In this document: one piece after another, positions 1-7,357 of the stretch | Numbering within the stretch: the stretch's first letter is position 1 | How the letters are laid out: each line of letters starts with the position of its first letter | DNA from: Bacillota bacterium | GTDB taxonomy: Bacteria; Bacillota; Clostridia; Lachnospirales; Lachnospiraceae | Length of the DNA: 32,921 nucleotides | Direction: 5' to 3' | Assembly (NCBI GenBank): GCA_023411225.1 | Contig: JAEYPA010000083.1 | Span: 1-32,921, forward strand | Translations under genes and position numbers: made by a program | Notes under the pieces: generated by a model | Databases searched by the model: none | What the model was told of the DNA's origin: nothing | Seen by the model: the letters and a program-made list of their open reading frames with translations, nothing else

Positions 1-1
1 C

Positions 2-646
2 ACTTTTACTTTATGTCATGAGATGGGTCATGCAATTCATTCCTATTATTCGGATCAAAACCAGAAGTATCTGTATGCCGGATATAAGATATTTGTTGCT
101 GAGGTTGCTTCCACATGTAATGAGTCCTTATTAATGCAACATTTGTTAAAGACTACAATAGATAAACAAAAACGGGCATACCTTATTAATTATCAATTGG
201 AGCAGTTTAGGACAACCTTATATCGTCAAACCATGTTTGCTGAGTTTGAGAAAATCACTCATCAAATGGTTGCAGAGGGAGAACCATTAACGGCAGAAGC
301 TATCAGTAAGATTTACCATGATCTTAATGTACAATATTTTGGTCCTGAGGTTGTAGTAGATTCAGAAATCGATATGGAATGGGCTAGAATTCCTCATTTT
401 TATACTCCATTCTACGTGTATCAATATGCCACTGGATATTCTGCAGCGATAGCTTTGTCAAAAAGAATACTAAATGATGGTCACCAAGCAGTAAAAGATT
501 ATATTAACTTCCTAAAGGGAGGAAATTCAAAAGATCCTATTGATTTATTAAAAGGTGCCGGTGTGGATATGACACAGACAGAGCCGATTGAACAAGCCTT
601 ATCAGTATTTGAAGAGTTGTTAAATGAAATGGAAGAGCTTATATAA
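2..646 (+). CDS. pepF: Oligoendopeptidase F (M3 metallopeptidase), 3' part only
   Basis: Cytoplasmic zinc peptidase that cuts short oligopeptides. The reading frame is open from the left edge, so the N-terminal half lies outside the window; the visible part is about 214 residues and stops at a TAA at 644-646. The HExxH zinc site is read as HEMGH at 17-31, followed by HSYYSD as in M3 peptidases, and about 23 residues later by FVAEVAST, whose Glu is the expected third zinc ligand. The C-terminal stretch IPHFYTPFYVYQYATGYSAA is typical of the PepF/M3B branch. It ends on a hairpin shared with the convergent tmcAL gene. The family call is firm; the exact subfamily is inferred from the C-terminal half only. 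Confidence 0.93.
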   Translation, partial: TFTLCHEMGHAIHSYYSDQNQKYLYAGYKIFVAEVASTCNESLLMQHLLKTTIDKQKRAYLINYQLEQFRTTLYRQTMFAEFEKITHQMVAEGEPLTAEAISKIYHDLNVQYFGPEVVVDSEIDMEWARIPHFYTPFYVYQYATGYSAAIALSKRILNDGHQAVKDYINFLKGGNSKDPIDLLKGAGVDMTQTEPIEQALSVFEELLNEMEELI

Positions 647-687
647 GATAAAAGAGATGTGTCTTGCAGGCACATCTCTTTTATCTT
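645..687. terminator. Bidirectional terminator between pepF and tmcAL
   Basis: Perfect 17-bp inverted repeat (645-661 with 671-687) around a 9-base loop at 662-670. The arms contain AAAAGAG and CTCTTTT, so a U-rich tail is provided in both directions. It sits between two convergent genes and overlaps the last bases of both. Confidence 0.85.
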
Positions 688-1960
688 ATTCCATTATTAT
701 TACACCATGCTTATATTCTCCAGCAAGAGCAGTACCATACTTTTCGTACACTTTGCGCTGATATAAACTAGAGGCTTTTAGGTCCATAGTAAACATCTTA
801 AAAGCTTCTGGTGATAAAATGTTTTTGGCATCCGCCACTTTTGTAACCAGTGGAAGAGTATTCTTTAAGTCTTTTTTCTTTAATAGAAAAGAGGCTCCTT
901 TTCTTAATCCAAGAATGCGTAAGTATTGTGGTAATACACGATTATCAAGTAGATAACGTTCCTCATCCTTATGCCAAATAGCTGGATGTAAATCATTCTG
1001 CATAAGCTGTAGTAAGACGTGACAAAGGCTTCTATTGATTCTGGTCATTGTATAATTCTTGGATTTCAACAATTGGCTAAACTGTGATATCGTTTGGTAT
1101 TGATTCATGTAATTAAAAATTCTAAGACATAAATCTTCATTCATATCCAGATAGTTCATTAGAATATCAGGTGTAGTATATAAAAGCTTATGGTATAATT
1201 CAGATGAAAAATCATCTGTCTCAATAGGAAAAAGCCTTCCATAATTCTCTTCAAGTATTTTGAAGACAGGTTTTGGCACAGTATCTTTAAGGGAGGGAAG
1301 GTTGTTATTTGACAGCTCATTTCGAATGGAGGTTGCTGAGCTTATTTCAGAATTTAAATTTTGCTCGTGATAATCAGCAATCTTTCTTTTGATGGTGTAC
1401 GGCTTCATGGAAGAGTGAAGAAGCTTTAATGCTTTTATATACTCCAGTCCAAGAATATTATTAGGAGAAGCTAATATTTCCCCATAAAGAGATTCGTCGT
1501 TATCAGGTAATTCCTTTAACAGAGCTTTCCTACGGGCAACTGGATAAGTGTCTCCGCACTGTAAATGATAGGCCAGTCTATTTTTATAGTTAGCAGGTTC
1601 TTTAAGAAGTATATCTGTTATTCTATCAAGAGGTGCAAGCTCTCCAAGTTCACTACCAAAGCAGATAGAGTCGACAAAACCTAAACTGTCTAGTATCTTT
1701 ATGGCACCTAAGGCGAAATATTCTGCACTTGCGGTTGCAAAAAGAACTGGAAGTTCTAATACAATATCTGCCCCACAGCTTAAGGCCATCTGAGTCCTTA
1801 AATATTTATCCATACAGGCAGGAGCTCCCCTTTGCACAAAATCTCCACTCATTACAACAATAATATAATCAGCGCCTGTGAGACGTTTTGCCTCTTCAAT
1901 ATGATATTTATGACCATTATGAAATGGATTATATTCTGTAATAAGTCCTGTTATTTTCAT
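686..1960 (-). CDS. tmcAL: tRNA(Met) cytidine acetate ligase TmcAL (YlbM family)
   Basis: Predicted to activate acetate with ATP and form N4-acetylcytidine at the wobble base C34 of elongator tRNA-Met, as shown for Bacillus subtilis TmcAL. The 424-residue length fits the family. Residues 6-17 carry a nucleotidyltransferase signature ending in HNGH (residues 14-17), the HxGH motif, followed by VVMSGDFVQRGAPA and KYLRTQMALSCGAD, both typical of the family. No membrane segment or signal peptide. The ATG is preceded by GGGAGG at a normal distance. The gene is monocistronic, divergent from the aminotransferase at 2116 and convergent with pepF. Confidence 0.92.
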   Translation of the reverse strand: MKITGLITEYNPFHNGHKYHIEEAKRLTGADYIIVVMSGDFVQRGAPACMDKYLRTQMALSCGADIVLELPVLFATASAEYFALGAIKILDSLGFVDSICFGSELGELAPLDRITDILLKEPANYKNRLAYHLQCGDTYPVARRKALLKELPDNDESLYGEILASPNNILGLEYIKALKLLHSSMKPYTIKRKIADYHEQNLNSEISSATSIRNELSNNNLPSLKDTVPKPVFKILEENYGRLFPIETDDFSSELYHKLLYTTPDILMNYLDMNEDLCLRIFNYMNQYQTISQFSQLLKSKNYTMTRINRSLCHVLLQLMQNDLHPAIWHKDEERYLLDNRVLPQYLRILGLRKGASFLLKKKDLKNTLPLVTKVADAKNILSPEAFKMFTMDLKASSLYQRKVYEKYGTALAGEYKHGVIIME

Positions 1961-1984
1961 TTCTTATCCTCCCAATATATAAAA

Positions 1985-2014
1985 AGTATAACCGATTTTT
2001 ACTTCAAAGTACAA
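1985..2014 (-). promoter_or_regulatory. Promoter for tmcAL
   Basis: Reading the minus strand: -35 TTGTAC (2009-2014), 18-base spacer, -10 TATACT (1985-1990), about 25 bases before the tmcAL start. By-eye sigma-A match. Confidence 0.5.
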
Positions 2015-2044
2015 TTTCTTTTGCTTATTATGTGAAAAACTGTC

Positions 2045-2073
2045 TTGCATAATTATAAATTGTATTATACAAT
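2045..2073 (+). promoter_or_regulatory. Promoter for the aminotransferase gene, with palindrome over the -10
   Basis: -35 TTGCAT (2045-2050), 17-base spacer, -10 TACAAT (2068-2073). The -10 is one arm of a 7-bp inverted repeat, ATTGTAT-T-ATACAAT at 2059-2073, which could serve as an operator or be chance in AT-rich DNA. The ribosome site GGGAGG at 2102-2107 follows. Confidence 0.5.
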
Positions 2074-2115
2074 ACTAGAAATAATAAAGAGGAGAAAAAT
2101 TGGGAGGATATATCA

Positions 2116-3399
2116 ATGGAAGCATATGCAAATCTCAGTAAAGAAGAATTAAAGAAGTTACATAGTCAATTGTCTATAGAGTATAAGCAGTTTCAGGCAA
2201 GAGGCCTTAATCTTGATATGTCAAGAGGAAAGCCAGGAGCCGATCAATTAGATCTTTCCATGGGAATGATGGACGTACTAAACAGCAAGTCTGACCTAAT
2301 TTGTGATGATGGTACGGATTGCAGAAATTACGGTGTGTTAGATGGTATTTCTGAAGCAAAACAATTGATTGGAGATATGATAGAGGTTCCAGCTGATAAT
2401 TTACTCATATATGGAAATTCAAGTTTAAATATCATGTATGATAGTATTTCTCGTTCCATGACACACGGGGTTATGGGAAATACACCTTGGTGTAAATTAG
2501 ATAAGGTTAAATTTCTATGCCCAGTGCCTGGTTATGACAGACATTTTGCCATCACTGAGTACTTTGGTATTGAAATGATTAATGTTCCTATGACCGCAGA
2601 AGGTCCTGATATGGATATGGTAGAGAAGCTCGTGGAAGAAGATCCTGCTATTAAAGGTATCTGGTGTGTACCAAAGTACTCCAACCCACAAGGAATCACC
2701 TATTCAGATGAAACAGTAAGAAGATTTGCCAGATTAAAACCAGCCGCTAAGGACTTTAGAATCTACTGGGATAATGCCTACTGTGTACATCATCTATATG
2801 ATGACGACCAAGATCAATTGATTGAGATAATTGGAGAATGTCAAAGAGCTGGTAATCCTGATATGGTATACAAATTCTGTTCCACCTCAAAAATTAGTTT
2901 CCCAGGTTCAGGTGTAGCTGCTATCGCAACCTCCGCTAATAATTTAGTAGATATTAAGAAACAACTGATGATTCAGACCATCGGTCATGACAAGGTAAAT
3001 CAGCTTCGTCATGTTAGATTTTATGGAGATAGCAATGGATTAAGAGAACATATGCTAAAGCATGCTGCCATTCTTCGTCCTAAGTTTGAAGCAGTACTTA
3101 CTATTTTGGATAGAGAACTAGGGGATCTTGGTATTGGTACCTGGTATAAACCAAAGGGTGGCTATTTTATAGCATTCGATACCTTAGATGGCTGTGCAAA
3201 AAAAGTAGTTGCAAAAGCTAAGAAAGCTGGGGTTACCATGACACCTGCAGGTGCAACCTATCCATATGGAAAGGATCCTAAGGATAGTAATATTCGTATT
3301 GCTCCAACCTATCCAAATCTGGAAGATTTGATTATGGCTACAGAATTATTTGTTCTTTGTGTAAAGATTGTCAGCATTGAAAAGCTTCTAGACGAGTAA
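2116..3399 (+). CDS. PLP-dependent aspartate aminotransferase-like protein (Asp_aminotransf family)
   Basis: Fold-type I aminotransferase, 427 residues, cytoplasmic. The likely PLP lysine is K259 in STSKISFPGSG. Also seen are SRGKPG near residue 36, VPKYSNPQG with the Asn-Pro expected to contact the cofactor region, and YWDNAYCVHHLY with the Asp that contacts the pyridine nitrogen. The N-terminal pattern and the order of motifs match the Asp_aminotransf family (PF12897, related to the aminotransferase domain of MocR regulators), but no helix-turn-helix domain is present, so it is an enzyme and not a regulator. Aspartate as the amino donor is the family expectation, not something the sequence proves. 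Start supported by GGGAGG 8 bases upstream. Monocistronic between its own promoter and a terminator. Confidence 0.88.
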   Translation: MEAYANLSKEELKKLHSQLSIEYKQFQARGLNLDMSRGKPGADQLDLSMGMMDVLNSKSDLICDDGTDCRNYGVLDGISEAKQLIGDMIEVPADNLLIYGNSSLNIMYDSISRSMTHGVMGNTPWCKLDKVKFLCPVPGYDRHFAITEYFGIEMINVPMTAEGPDMDMVEKLVEEDPAIKGIWCVPKYSNPQGITYSDETVRRFARLKPAAKDFRIYWDNAYCVHHLYDDDQDQLIEIIGECQRAGNPDMVYKFCSTSKISFPGSGVAAIATSANNLVDIKKQLMIQTIGHDKVNQLRHVRFYGDSNGLREHMLKHAAILRPKFEAVLTILDRELGDLGIGTWYKPKGGYFIAFDTLDGCAKKVVAKAKKAGVTMTPAGATYPYGKDPKDSNIRIAPTYPNLEDLIMATELFVLCVKIVSIEKLLDE

Positions 3400-3408
3400 A
3401 TGTATAAG

Positions 3409-3456
3409 AAAGCACCTTAGAAATGGAGTTACTACTATTTCTTAGGTGCTTTATAA
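3409..3456 (+). terminator. Terminator after the aminotransferase gene
   Basis: 16-bp stem with one mismatch: 3409-3424 pairs with 3437-3452 (AAAGCACCT / AGGTGCTTT core), 12-base loop, then TTATAA. It begins 10 bases after the stop codon. Confidence 0.75.
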
Positions 3457-3457
3457 A

Positions 3458-3473
3458 TGTTTAACGTGAAACA
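3458..3473. promoter_or_regulatory. parS-like ParB (Spo0J) binding site
   Basis: TGTTTAACGTGAAACA differs at one base (position 6, A for C) from the palindrome TGTTTCACGTGAAACA, which fits the published Bacillus subtilis parS consensus TGTTNCACGTGAAACA. The right half-site is perfect. It lies in a noncoding gap, directly after a terminator. Function depends on whether the changed base is tolerated by the host ParB, which the sequence cannot show. Confidence 0.5.
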
Positions 3474-3497
3474 TTATTTGGAAATTAATATAAATAA

Positions 3498-3526
3498 TTG
3501 ACATATGATTTTTATTGTAGTAATAA
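3498..3526 (+). promoter_or_regulatory. Candidate upstream promoter in the pnp leader region
   Basis: Consensus -35 TTGACA (3498-3503) followed after 17 bases by TAATAA (3521-3526), or after 20 bases by TAATAT. If used, it would give a leader of about 330 bases before pnp, or drive a separate small RNA. Confidence 0.4.
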
Positions 3527-3559
3527 TATTTATTCTTAAAGACTATGTATACAATGTGA

Positions 3560-3622
3560 AATGGGGATACTTTACTTCTTAAAGATATACTACTATCATT
3601 TGGTGTAGCTCATATTCCCATT
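3560..3622 (+). other. Structured noncoding segment upstream of pnp
   Basis: AATGGGGATA (3560-3569) pairs with TATTCCCATT (3613-3622) in a 10-bp stem with one G-U pair. The enclosed 43 bases contain a small hairpin CTTTA-cttct-TAAAG and a weak CTAC/GTAG pairing, so a branched fold is possible. No known riboswitch class is recognised. It lies between the TTGACA promoter and the extended -10 promoter. Could be a leader element, a small RNA or chance pairing. Confidence 0.3.
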
Positions 3623-3692
3623 AAAATCTATGTGATAATTTGTATAAGTAAAGTTATATCTAAATTTATATCTAGTAAAAAATAATTCATAG

Positions 3693-3701
3693 TGATATAA
3701 T
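3693..3701 (+). promoter_or_regulatory. Extended -10 promoter for pnp
   Basis: TGATATAAT gives a perfect TATAAT (3696-3701) with the TG extension; the matching -35 region (around 3673-3678) is weak, which an extended -10 can offset. Predicted start near 3708 leaves a leader of about 160 bases. Confidence 0.5.
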
Positions 3702-3711
3702 ATACAAATGG

Positions 3712-3840
3712 CTGAGTATATATTACTTAGTCTGTCCATACTATATCCATAATATGGATTTTGTGGGAAATTATATATCCGAGACTTCTGAAAAAATCAT
3801 TAAGAGTTAGTGGTTTTTTCAGACGTTTCGGTTTTCCCGC
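3712..3840 (+). promoter_or_regulatory. Structured 5' leader of pnp (three consecutive hairpins)
   Basis: Hairpin A: CTGAGTA (3712-3718) with TACTTAG (3724-3730), one G-U. Hairpin B: ATCCAT (3745-3750) with ATGGAT (3754-3759). Hairpin C is large: 3779-3799 pairs with 3811-3831 with one mismatch and G-U pairs around an 11-base loop, and is closed by an outer stem GTGGGAAA (3763-3770) with TTTCCCGC (3833-3840). The ribosome site begins only 16 bases later. Escherichia coli pnp is autoregulated through processing of a 5' hairpin by RNase III and PNPase; a similar control here is inference. Hairpin C lacks a clean U-tract, so a terminator is less likely. Confidence 0.5.
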
Positions 3841-3869
3841 AGGAATTATAAAATAAAGGAGATTTGATT

Positions 3870-5957
3870 ATGTACAAAAGTTTTTCGATGGAATTAGCTG
3901 GGAGAACACTTACTGTTGAAGTGGGACGTGTGGCTGCTCAGGCTAATGGTGCTGCTTTTATGCACTATGGAGATACTGTTGTGTTATCCACTGCAACAGC
4001 TTCTGAGAAACCACGTGAAGGAATTGACTTCTTTCCTTTAAGTGTTGAATATGAGGAGAAACTATACGCTGTCGGCAAGATCCCTGGAGGATTTAACAAA
4101 AGAGAAGGTAAGGCAAGTGAAAATGCAATTTTAACTTCCCGTGTTATTGATCGTCCTATGAGACCTTTATTCCCTAAAGATTATCGTAACGATGTTACCT
4201 TAAACAACCTAGTAATGAGTGTTGATCCTGATTGCAGTCCAGAGCTTACTGCTATGTTAGGTTCTGCTATTGCAACTGCTATTTCTGATATCCCATTTGA
4301 TGGACCATGTGCTACCACTCAGGTTGGTTTAGTAAATGGACAATTTGTTTTTAATCCAAATGCAGTGCAAAAGGCTGAATCAGATTTACAGTTAACCGTA
4401 GCTTCTACCAAAGATAAAGTTATTATGATTGAAGCTGGAGCTAATGAAGTGCCTGAAGCAAAGATGATTGAAGCCATTTTTGCCGCACATGAGATTAACC
4501 AACAGGTTATTAAGTTTATTGACCAGATTGTTGCTGAAGTAGGTAAGTCAAAGCATTCCTATGAGAGCTGTGAGGTTCCACAAGATTTATTCGATGATAT
4601 GATGGCTTTTATTACTCCAGAGCAGATGGAAGAAGCTGTGTTTACTGATGTAAAACAAGTAAGAGAAGAGAATATACGTGTAATTAAGGATAAACTGGAA
4701 GAGCATTTTGCTGAAGTAAATGAAGACTGGATTCCTTATATTGATGAGGCAGTTTATAAATATCAGAAAAAGACTGTAAGAAAGATGATACTAAAGGATC
4801 ATAAACGTCCTGATGGACGACAGATTGGTGAAATCAGAAAGCTTGCAGCTGAAGTAGATTTACTTCCTAGAGTTCATGGTTCAGGTATGTTTACAAGAGG
4901 TCAAACTCAGATTTTGACCATTACTACTTTAGCTCCTTTATCAGAGGCTCAAAGGTTAGATGGTTTAGATGAAGCAGAAACTTCCAAAAGATATATGCAT
5001 CATTACAACTTCCCAAGTTACTCTGTTGGTGAGACCAAACCATCCAGGGGACCTGGTCGTCGTGAAATCGGACATGGTGCATTAGCTGAGAGAGCATTGG
5101 TTCCAGTACTTCCATCCGAAGAAGAGTTTCCATATGCAATTCGTACTGTTTCTGAGACCTTAGAGTCTAATGGTTCAACTTCTCAGGCAAGTATCTGTGC
5201 CTCTACCTTATCTTTAATGGCTGCAGGCGTTCCAATTAAGAAACCTGTAGCGGGTATTTCCTGTGGTTTGGTTACTGGAGATACTGATGATGATTATCTT
5301 GTATTAACTGACATTCAAGGTCTTGAAGACTTCTTTGGTGATATGGACTTTAAAGTTGCAGGTACTCATGAAGGTATTACAGCAATCCAGATGGATATAA
5401 AGATTCATGGTCTGACACGTCAGATTATTGAAGAGGCAATAAGAAGAACAAGAGAAGCCAGAATCTATATCTTAGACGAGGTTATGAAGCCTGCTATCAG
5501 TGAACCAAGAAAAGAAGTTGGTCAATATGCTCCTAAGATTGTTCAGGTTCAAATTGACCCAACTAAGATTGGTGATGTGGTTGGTCAACGTGGCAAAACA
5601 ATTAATGCAATTATAGATACAACAGGTGTTAAAATTGATATTACAGACGATGGAGCTGTTTCTGTATGTGGTACAGATGGAGATATGATCAACGAAGCTG
5701 TTCGACTTATCAAGACCATTGTTACTGATTTTGAGGAAGGTCAGATTTTCGAAGGTAAAGTTGTTAGTATTAAGGATTTCGGAGCTTTTGTAGAGTTTGC
5801 ACCAGGAAAAGAAGGAATGGTTCATATTTCTAAGATATCTAAAGATAGAATCAATAGAGTTGAAGATGTATTAACCTTAGGTGATATAGTAAAAGTAGTT
5901 TGCTTAGGTAAAGATAAGATGGGTAGATTTACCTTTAGTATGAAAGATGTTAAATAA
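3870..5957 (+). CDS. pnp: Polyribonucleotide nucleotidyltransferase (PNPase)
   Basis: Phosphorolytic 3'-5' exoribonuclease that degrades mRNA to nucleoside diphosphates; acts as a trimer in the cytoplasm. 695 residues, normal length. Order of domains: first RNase PH domain (about 5-215), helical linker, second RNase PH domain (about 310-540) with the FTRGQTQ and DGLDEAETSKRYMHHYNFP blocks, KH domain (about 550-610) whose GxxG loop is GQRG, and an S1 domain at the end (FEGKVVSIKDFGAFVEF, ending FTFSMKDVK). The ATG at 3870 is chosen because AAGGAG at 3856-3861 lies 8 bases upstream; an in-frame TTG at 3864 is too close to that site. Unlike in many bacteria, rpsO is not directly upstream. Followed by a strong hairpin. 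Confidence 0.97.
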   Translation: MYKSFSMELAGRTLTVEVGRVAAQANGAAFMHYGDTVVLSTATASEKPREGIDFFPLSVEYEEKLYAVGKIPGGFNKREGKASENAILTSRVIDRPMRPLFPKDYRNDVTLNNLVMSVDPDCSPELTAMLGSAIATAISDIPFDGPCATTQVGLVNGQFVFNPNAVQKAESDLQLTVASTKDKVIMIEAGANEVPEAKMIEAIFAAHEINQQVIKFIDQIVAEVGKSKHSYESCEVPQDLFDDMMAFITPEQMEEAVFTDVKQVREENIRVIKDKLEEHFAEVNEDWIPYIDEAVYKYQKKTVRKMILKDHKRPDGRQIGEIRKLAAEVDLLPRVHGSGMFTRGQTQILTITTLAPLSEAQRLDGLDEAETSKRYMHHYNFPSYSVGETKPSRGPGRREIGHGALAERALVPVLPSEEEFPYAIRTVSETLESNGSTSQASICASTLSLMAAGVPIKKPVAGISCGLVTGDTDDDYLVLTDIQGLEDFFGDMDFKVAGTHEGITAIQMDIKIHGLTRQIIEEAIRRTREARIYILDEVMKPAISEPRKEVGQYAPKIVQVQIDPTKIGDVVGQRGKTINAIIDTTGVKIDITDDGAVSVCGTDGDMINEAVRLIKTIVTDFEEGQIFEGKVVSIKDFGAFVEFAPGKEGMVHISKISKDRINRVEDVLTLGDIVKVVCLGKDKMGRFTFSMKDVK

Positions 5958-5973
5958 CTAGAGCAATCTATTT

Positions 5974-6016
5974 CCTTAGGAATATATGACGGTGGCCATA
6001 TATTCCTAAGGATTTT
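5974..6016 (+). terminator. Terminator after pnp
   Basis: Perfect 15-bp stem, CCTTAGGAATATATG (5974-5988) with its complement at 5997-6011, 8-base loop, then ATTTTT. No promoter is obvious between it and the next gene at 6043, so partial read-through into the M16 peptidase gene is possible. Confidence 0.8.
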
Positions 6017-6042
6017 TAGCGTAAAGAAAGGTATTGTAATAT

Positions 6043-7320
6043 ATGGTTCGCATTAAGAAATTAAGTAATGGAATAACAGTAGTATTTGAAGATATGGATT
6101 ACTTAAGAAGTGTCTCTTTGGGTGTTTGGGTAAGAGTTGGTTCTGCAAATGAAACAAAGAAAAACAATGGTATCGCCCATGTCATTGAGCATATGTTATT
6201 TAAAGGGACAAAAAATCGTAGTGCGAAGAAATTGGCAGATGATTGTGCTATGTTGGGAGGCAATCTTAATGCCTATACAAGTAAGGAATGTACCTCCTAC
6301 TATATCACTACATTAGATTATCATATAAATAGTGCTATCGAGTTAATCAGCGATATGTTGTGTAATTCCTTGATTTCTGAAGCAGATTTGGAAAAGGAAA
6401 AGGGTGTTATCTTGGAGGAAATCGATATGTACGATGACTCCCCTGATGATTTGGTTCATGAACTCCTTCAGAAGGAGGTTTGGAAAAAACATCCACTTGG
6501 ATTTATTATTTCTGGTACTAAAAAAAATGTGGAAAGATTTACACGAACCGACATCATAGATTTTATGAATCAATACTATGTGGCAGAAAATATGGTGATT
6601 TCCATTGCCGGCCATTATGATGAAGTGAGTGTCATGGAGACATTGGAACAATGTTTTGGGAGAATACGAAACACCAATCATCCTTCCGATTTTACTACAC
6701 CACATTTTCATAAGACTTTTGTTACCAGAAATAAAGATATTGAACAGGTCCATATGAATCTTGCTTTTGATTCAGTTAGTTCTAATTCAAAAGAAAAATA
6801 TATTATGTCCATTGTAAATTCTATTTTTGGAGGAAGCGATAGTTCGATTCTCTTCCAGAAGGTAAGAGAAGAATTAGGACTAGCTTATTCTCTATTTTCT
6901 TATGCCAGTCCTTATAATAAAGCAGGCCTCTTTCAGATTGATATTACTTTGAATCCTTCCAATGCCTTTAAAGTCTTTGAGACTATTATAGAAATAATAG
7001 AGGCGTTTAGAAGAGAAGGTATCCGGGAGGAAGAATTAAGCCGTGCAAAAGAGCAGATGAATACGGAATTTATTATAAGTAATGAAAGTAGTCGAAATAG
7101 GATGAATAGTAATGGTAAGGCACTACTACATCACGAACCAATCGAGTCTATCTCAGAGATTATGGAACAAGTTAATAAAATTACCATAGATGAGGCCAAT
7201 GCCTTTATTAATAAATATTTTACCATAGAACATTTTAGCATGTGTCTTATTGGAAATATTGGTGGCACCGAGAAAGAACATATTGAAACTTATTGGAAGA
7301 AGTATAATAAAATACAATAG
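6043..7320 (+). CDS. M16 family zinc metallopeptidase (processing peptidase-like, YmxG/MlpA type)
   Basis: Insulinase/pitrilysin superfamily peptidase, 425 residues, a typical single-chain bacterial form of two M16 halves. The inverted zinc motif HxxEH is HVIEH at residues 46-50, with the third ligand expected in GVILEEIDMYDDSPDD at E125 or E126. The second half carries the R-(x)-LGLAYS block (REELGLAYSLFSY) seen in active M16 peptidases. No signal peptide, so cytoplasmic. The position right after pnp matches the pnp-ymxG order known in Bacillus, which supports orthology. Substrate is not established for this branch. Stop is 37 bases before the sulfhydrylase gene, so the two are probably cotranscribed. 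Confidence 0.9.
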   Translation: MVRIKKLSNGITVVFEDMDYLRSVSLGVWVRVGSANETKKNNGIAHVIEHMLFKGTKNRSAKKLADDCAMLGGNLNAYTSKECTSYYITTLDYHINSAIELISDMLCNSLISEADLEKEKGVILEEIDMYDDSPDDLVHELLQKEVWKKHPLGFIISGTKKNVERFTRTDIIDFMNQYYVAENMVISIAGHYDEVSVMETLEQCFGRIRNTNHPSDFTTPHFHKTFVTRNKDIEQVHMNLAFDSVSSNSKEKYIMSIVNSIFGGSDSSILFQKVREELGLAYSLFSYASPYNKAGLFQIDITLNPSNAFKVFETIIEIIEAFRREGIREEELSRAKEQMNTEFIISNESSRNRMNSNGKALLHHEPIESISEIMEQVNKITIDEANAFINKYFTIEHFSMCLIGNIGGTEKEHIETYWKKYNKIQ

Positions 7321-7357
7321 AAGAAAATACAGCTAAGATTATGAAAGGGTGAAATAG

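Noticed and set aside
1832..2035. 67-codon frame on the plus strand over the tmcAL start
   Set aside because: Covers the start and promoter of tmcAL in antisense, no ribosome site, no family features.
3864..3869. TTG start two codons upstream of the pnp ATG
   Set aside because: Only 2 bases from the AAGGAG site; the ATG at 3870 has proper spacing.
5472..5825. 117-codon open frame on the minus strand
   Set aside because: Antisense to the PNPase KH/S1 region; Asn/Cys/Ser-rich composition is a by-product of the opposite strand.
6343..6753. 136-codon open frame on the minus strand
   Set aside because: Antisense to the M16 peptidase gene, no recognisable motifs or ribosome site; the sense strand carries clear catalytic motifs.
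7321..7357. S-box or T-box riboswitch before metY
   Set aside because: The gap is only 37 bases and contains just a ribosome site.
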